In this document: positions 60,826 to 64,000 of the stretch, piece by piece | Layout: each line of letters opens with the position of its first letter | How positions within the stretch are numbered: the first letter of the stretch is position 1 | Origin: Silvania confinis | GTDB taxonomy: Bacteria; Pseudomonadota; Gammaproteobacteria; Enterobacterales; Enterobacteriaceae | NCBI RefSeq assembly: GCF_025564085.1 | Contig: NZ_JAMGZJ010000062.1 | Location: forward strand, 23,466 to 87,465 | Length of the DNA: 64,000 nt | Reading direction: 5' to 3' | Made by a program: the position numbers and the translations under genes | The notes under the pieces: generated by a model | What the model was told of the DNA's origin: nothing | Database searches by the model: none | Seen by the model: the letters and a program-made list of their open reading frames with translations, nothing else

Positions 60826-62346
60826 ATGTCATTGTCGGTTATCTATACCCGCGCGGCGTTAGGCGTGGAAGCGCCACTTATTTCGGTAGAAGTCCATCTC
60901 AGCAATGGTCTCCCTGGGTTAACGTTAGTTGGGCTGCCGGAAACCACGGTCAAAGAGGCCAGGGATCGCGTGCGCAGTGCCATTATTAATAGTGGTTACA
61001 CCTTCCCGGCAAAAAAGATCACCATTAATTTGGCCCCAGCCGATTTGCCTAAAGAAGGGGGGCGATATGATTTACCTATCGCCATTGCGCTTCTCGCAGC
61101 CTCTGAGCAACTCTCCTCCTCACTGTTGAGTCGTTACGAGTTTGTGGGTGAACTGGCGCTCACAGGCGCATTAAGAGGGGTTCCCGGAGCAATATCCGGC
61201 GCGATGGCGGCCATACGCGCCGGCAGAGAGATTATCGTCGCCACAGATAACGCTGCAGAAGTCAGTCTGATTGAAGAGAAAGGCTGTCTGGTGGCCGAAC
61301 ACCTCCAGGAAGTATGCGCCTTTCTTGAAGGCCGACATGAATTAGCAGCCCCCACAGGCGAGCCCTGCCCTGTAGAAAATGATGCTCACGATATCAGTGA
61401 CATCATCGGACAGGAACAGGGAAAACGGGCGCTGGAGATCACCGCCGCGGGTGCCCATAACTTGCTGCTCATTGGCCCACCGGGCACGGGCAAAACTATG
61501 CTGGCGAGTCGGCTCAATGGGTTGTTGCCGCCGCTCAGCAATCATGAAGCGCTGGAAAGTGCGGCTATCGTAAGCCTGGTCAATGCCACTTCACTGCATA
61601 AGCAGTGGCGTCGACGCCCTTTCCGCGCGCCGCACCATAGCGCTTCGCTGATGGCCATGGTCGGTGGGGGATCAATCCCCGCGCCGGGGGAGATCTCGCT
61701 GGCGCATAATGGCATCCTCTTTCTCGATGAATTGCCCGAGTTTGAACGCCGGGTACTTGATGCGTTGCGCGAGCCGATTGAATCCGGGCAGATCAATATC
61801 TCCCGGACACGAGCCAAGATAAGTTATCCAGCCCGCTTTCAACTTATTGCCGCGATGAACCCCAGCCCTACGGGACACTATCAGGGTAACCATAACCGCT
61901 GTACACCCGAGCAGACGCTACGCTATCTGGGGCGTTTATCGGGCCCTTTTCTCGATCGCTTTGATTTATCACTTGAGATCCCGCTTCCCCCACCGGGGTT
62001 GCTGAGCCAGACACATAAAATGGGAGAAACCAGTAAAACCGTACGCAACCGAGTTATTGCCGCGCAGGACCGACAGCTGGCGCGGCAGCATAAACGTAAC
62101 GCCCTACTGGATAACGCGGAGATCCGCAGATTTTGTCAGTTGATACCCGAAGATGCACTATGGCTGGAACAGACGCTTACGCGCTTCGGTCTGTCGGTAC
62201 GGGCCTGGCAGCGATTACTGAAGGTGGCTCGCACTATTGCCGACCTGGAGGAGAGTGAAAAGATTGAACGCAGACACTTACAGGAGGCGCTAAGCTACCG
62301 CGCGATTGATCGCCTGTTATTGCATCTGCAAAAAATGCTGGCATGA
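60826..62346 (+). CDS. comM: Magnesium-chelatase-like AAA+ helicase ComM (YifB)
   Basis: ComM (506 residues) is a hexameric helicase for branch migration in natural transformation; in other bacteria its role is probably DNA integration/recombination. An N-terminal Lon-like domain (SNGLPGLTLVGLPETTVKEA) precedes the AAA+ core: Walker A GPPGTGKTMLASR, Walker B GILFLDELPEFE, and a C-terminal helical domain. GGAGG lies six bases before the ATG. It is divergent from ilvL and convergent with maoP. Confidence 0.94.
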   Translation: MSLSVIYTRAALGVEAPLISVEVHLSNGLPGLTLVGLPETTVKEARDRVRSAIINSGYTFPAKKITINLAPADLPKEGGRYDLPIAIALLAASEQLSSSLLSRYEFVGELALTGALRGVPGAISGAMAAIRAGREIIVATDNAAEVSLIEEKGCLVAEHLQEVCAFLEGRHELAAPTGEPCPVENDAHDISDIIGQEQGKRALEITAAGAHNLLLIGPPGTGKTMLASRLNGLLPPLSNHEALESAAIVSLVNATSLHKQWRRRPFRAPHHSASLMAMVGGGSIPAPGEISLAHNGILFLDELPEFERRVLDALREPIESGQINISRTRAKISYPARFQLIAAMNPSPTGHYQGNHNRCTPEQTLRYLGRLSGPFLDRFDLSLEIPLPPPGLLSQTHKMGETSKTVRNRVIAAQDRQLARQHKRNALLDNAEIRRFCQLIPEDALWLEQTLTRFGLSVRAWQRLLKVARTIADLEESEKIERRHLQEALSYRAIDRLLLHLQKMLA

Positions 62347-62371
62347 AAAAGGGGCTGTAGCCCCTTTTTCT
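62343..62371. terminator. Terminator between comM and maoP
   Basis: AAAAAGGGGCT and AGCCCCTTTTT pair around GT, with A and T runs, at the convergent ends of comM and maoP. Confidence 0.85.
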
Positions 62372-62709
62372 TAATCGTCTGAATCGGTGTAGTCTTCTGT
62401 ACCTTCCGTCTGTGGTTTACCACCAGACAGAGTATGGAAACGCTTTGGACGCTTGATGCGTGCCATATACTTAATCCACACGCGCTCTGCTTCTGTTACT
62501 GGCTCACGTTCGCCACGGCAGACGGCAACAAACGATTTCTCGTCTTCAGTGTTAGGTTCACGCTTTCCCAGATCCAGTTCATTGAAGGCATAACCATGAC
62601 GTTCAAGCAGTTGTGCCTCTTTGATGGTGAAATCACCATGGCGAGAAAATCCGCGTGGATAATTTTTGTTGTCGAAAAAACGATTAGTCGTCGTAAAGCT
62701 TTCCGCCAT
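62371..62709 (-). CDS. maoP: Macrodomain Ori organisation protein MaoP (YifE)
   Basis: MaoP (112 residues, DUF413) is needed with the cis site maoS to confine the Ori macrodomain in E. coli. The conserved N-terminal part [20 protein letters not shown] and [12 protein letters not shown] are clear; the C-terminal tail is acidic. It is divergent from hdfR across 118 bases; I cannot place maoS with confidence. Confidence 0.94.
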   Translation of the reverse strand: MAESFTTTNRFFDNKNYPRGFSRHGDFTIKEAQLLERHGYAFNELDLGKREPNTEDEKSFVAVCRGEREPVTEAERVWIKYMARIKRPKRFHTLSGGKPQTEGTEDYTDSDD

Positions 62710-62827
62710 CCTACACGCTCCTATTTCTTTGGCCGAGCTATTTATGGCGCGGAGTATTGGTTACGCTTGACAGAGTGTAAAACAAAACATTTAAATCATA
62801 ACGACAAATAATTTTGCGGAGAAAACC

Positions 62828-63649
62828 TTGGATACGGAATTGCTAAAAACTTTTCTCGAAGTGAGCAGGACTCGGCACTTTGGGCGCGCCGCAGAAGCGC
62901 TATATCTGACGCAATCGGCTGTCAGCTTTCGTATTCGGCAGCTTGAAAACCAGCTCGGCGTTAATCTTTTCACCCGCCATCGCAACAATATTCGCTTAAC
63001 GCCAGCGGGTGAAAAGCTCCTGCCCTATGCAGAAACGTTAATGAACACCTGGCAGGCCGCGCGTAGAGAGGTCGCTCATACCTCAAAGCATAATGAGTTT
63101 TCTATCGGGGCCAGCGCCTCGCTATGGGAGTGCATGCTTAGCCCATGGCTGAGCCGCTTATATCGTTCTCATGGACAGCTGCAATTTGAAGCGCGCATTG
63201 CACAGCGGCAATCGCTGGTTAAACAGCTGCATGAAAGGCAGCTGGATTTACTCATTACTACCGAAGCACCAAAAATGGATGAATTCAGCAGCCAGATCCT
63301 CGGGCAATTCACGCTGGCGCTCTATGCAGCTGCACCCGCGTCCATGAAAGCCGATCTGAACTATCTGCGACTAGAGTGGGGACCCGATTTTCAACCACAC
63401 GAGGCCGGTCTGATTGCCCATGATGATGTTCCCATGTTGACCACCAGTTCTGCTGAGATCGCCTGTCAGCAGCTTGAATCGTTAAAAGGTTGCACCTGGT
63501 TGCCACAACGATGGGCCAGTAGTAAATCTGGATTACATACCGTGACGGACTCTGCCACACTTCAGCGGCCCCTCTATGCCATTTGGCTTCAGAACAGCGA
63601 TAAGCAAGGACAGATTAAAGATCTGCTAAAAATCAATGTGATGGATTGA
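62828..63649 (+). CDS. hdfR: LysR-type regulator HdfR
   Basis: HdfR (273 residues) is a LysR regulator that represses flhDC in E. coli and is itself repressed by H-NS. The helix-turn-helix is in [20 protein letters not shown], followed by the effector domain. It starts with TTG at 62828 (CGGAGA upstream gives the ribosome site), then [12 protein letters not shown]. It is a few residues shorter than I recall for E. coli. It is convergent with the tRNA genes. Confidence 0.94.
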   Translation: MDTELLKTFLEVSRTRHFGRAAEALYLTQSAVSFRIRQLENQLGVNLFTRHRNNIRLTPAGEKLLPYAETLMNTWQAARREVAHTSKHNEFSIGASASLWECMLSPWLSRLYRSHGQLQFEARIAQRQSLVKQLHERQLDLLITTEAPKMDEFSSQILGQFTLALYAAAPASMKADLNYLRLEWGPDFQPHEAGLIAHDDVPMLTTSSAEIACQQLESLKGCTWLPQRWASSKSGLHTVTDSATLQRPLYAIWLQNSDKQGQIKDLLKINVMD

Positions 63650-63714
63650 ATTGAAAGGTTGCAGGGACGCAACGTACAGGCGTAAAGGAAGGTTTTCAGT
63701 ATGTTATTACAGGC

Positions 63715-63745
63715 AAAAAAAATCCTTTGCCGAAGCAAAGGATTC
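63715..63745 (-). terminator. Terminator distal to tRNA-Trp (rrnC-type operon end)
   Basis: AATCCTTTGC and GCAAAGGATT pair around CGAA, followed on the minus strand by a T-run; it lies six bases after the tRNA-Trp 3' end. Confidence 0.9.
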
Positions 63746-63750
63746 TTATA

Positions 63751-63826
63751 TGGCAGGGGCGGAGAGACTCGAACTCGCGACACCCGGTTTTGGAGACCGG
63801 TGCTCTACCAACTGAGCTACGCCCCT
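63751..63826 (-). tRNA. trpT: tRNA-Trp (anticodon CCA)
   Basis: The 76-base cloverleaf has acceptor AGGGGCG/CGCCCCT, anticodon loop CTCCAAA, T loop TTCGAGT and an encoded CCA. It is the last gene of the operon. Confidence 0.97.
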
Positions 63827-63840
63827 AAATTTTCTTACTA

Positions 63841-63867
63841 TTAAGCCTGCTAATATAGCAGGCTTAA
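63841..63867. other. Perfect 12-bp hairpin between tRNA-Asp and tRNA-Trp
   Basis: TTAAGCCTGCTA and TAGCAGGCTTAA pair around ATA in the spacer of the tRNA pair. It has no long T-run after it on the minus strand (it continues ATAGTAAGAAAATTT), so it may be an RNA processing or partial termination element rather than a terminator. Confidence 0.5.
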
Positions 63868-63879
63868 TATCTTAATAAG

Positions 63880-63956
63880 TGGCGGAACGGACGGGACTCG
63901 AACCCGCGACCCCCTGCGTGACAGGCAGGTATTCTAACCGACTGAACTACCGCTCC
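63880..63956 (-). tRNA. aspT: tRNA-Asp (anticodon GTC)
   Basis: The 77-base cloverleaf has acceptor GGAGCGG/CCGTTCC, anticodon loop CTGTCAC, T loop TTCGAGT and an encoded CCA. In E. coli aspT and trpT follow the 5S rRNA gene of rrnC; no 5S sequence is reached before base 64000. Confidence 0.97.
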
Positions 63957-64000
63957 ACCGAAGACTTCTGTAACCACCGGTTTATTGCCCCGGTTTACTA

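Noticed and set aside
63957..64000. Possible 5S rRNA 3' end at the right edge
   Set aside because: The expected 5S 3' sequence is not reached before base 64000; the segment is only the spacer upstream of tRNA-Asp.

Overview
The window is a stretch of a gammaproteobacterial chromosome from the order Enterobacterales. Gene order and protein sequences match the E. coli/Salmonella metE-to-rrnC segment very closely. Intact ilvG, loss of rffG/rffH from the wec cluster, a tandem ppiC pair and an MFS gene where E. coli has aslBA point to an Enterobacter-like genus (Enterobacter, Leclercia, Lelliottia or similar). Genus is inferred from synteny only. Relative to the usual E. coli map the segment is inverted.

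Layout, left to right. (1) 1-2240 is accessory: the 3' end of a BglG-type antiterminator gene, then an AT-rich three-gene cassette encoding an Hcp protein, a Tlde1-like L,D-transpeptidase-fold T6SS effector and a small secreted protein that is probably its immunity partner. The cassette lies between near-identical REP units. (2) 2241-15026 is core: metE/metR with MetJ and MetR sites, yigM, yigL, pldB, rhtB, rhtC, recQ, pldA, yigI, rarD, corA. (3) 15381-21458: uvrD (LexA box and leader hairpin), yigB-xerC-yigA-dapF-lptM, cyaY. (4) 21536-28501: cyaA and the divergent hemCDXY operon. (5) 28683-30837: an MFS gene, the sRNA gene glmZ with three GlrR-type enhancer sites, and the tRNA operon Arg-His-Leu-Pro. 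(6) 30941-43441: thrP and the enterobacterial common antigen operon wecA-wzzE-wecB-wecC-wecD-wecE-wzxE-wecF-wzyE-wecG. (7) 43682-50569: rho with a decayed rhoL leader, trxA, rhlB, gppA, rep. (8) 50683-60484: two parvulin genes, ilvC/ilvY, and the ilvL-ilvX-ilvG-ilvM-ilvE-ilvD-ilvA operon with its attenuator. (9) 60826-63956: comM, maoP, hdfR, and tRNA-Trp and tRNA-Asp, which in E. coli are the distal genes of rrnC. The 5S rRNA gene would lie just beyond the right edge.

Functionally the window joins methionine, branched-chain amino acid, haem and diaminopimelate synthesis, cAMP signalling, DNA repair and recombination helicases (UvrD, Rep, RecQ), chromosome dimer resolution (XerC), envelope maintenance (PldA, PldB, LptM, ECA) and RNA metabolism (Rho, RhlB, GlmZ). 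Most of it is ordinary core genome. The most notable parts are the Hcp-effector-immunity cassette, the shortened ECA operon, the ppiC duplication, the glmZ control region and several leader elements. All identifications come from reading the sequence and recalling family members; no database search was run.
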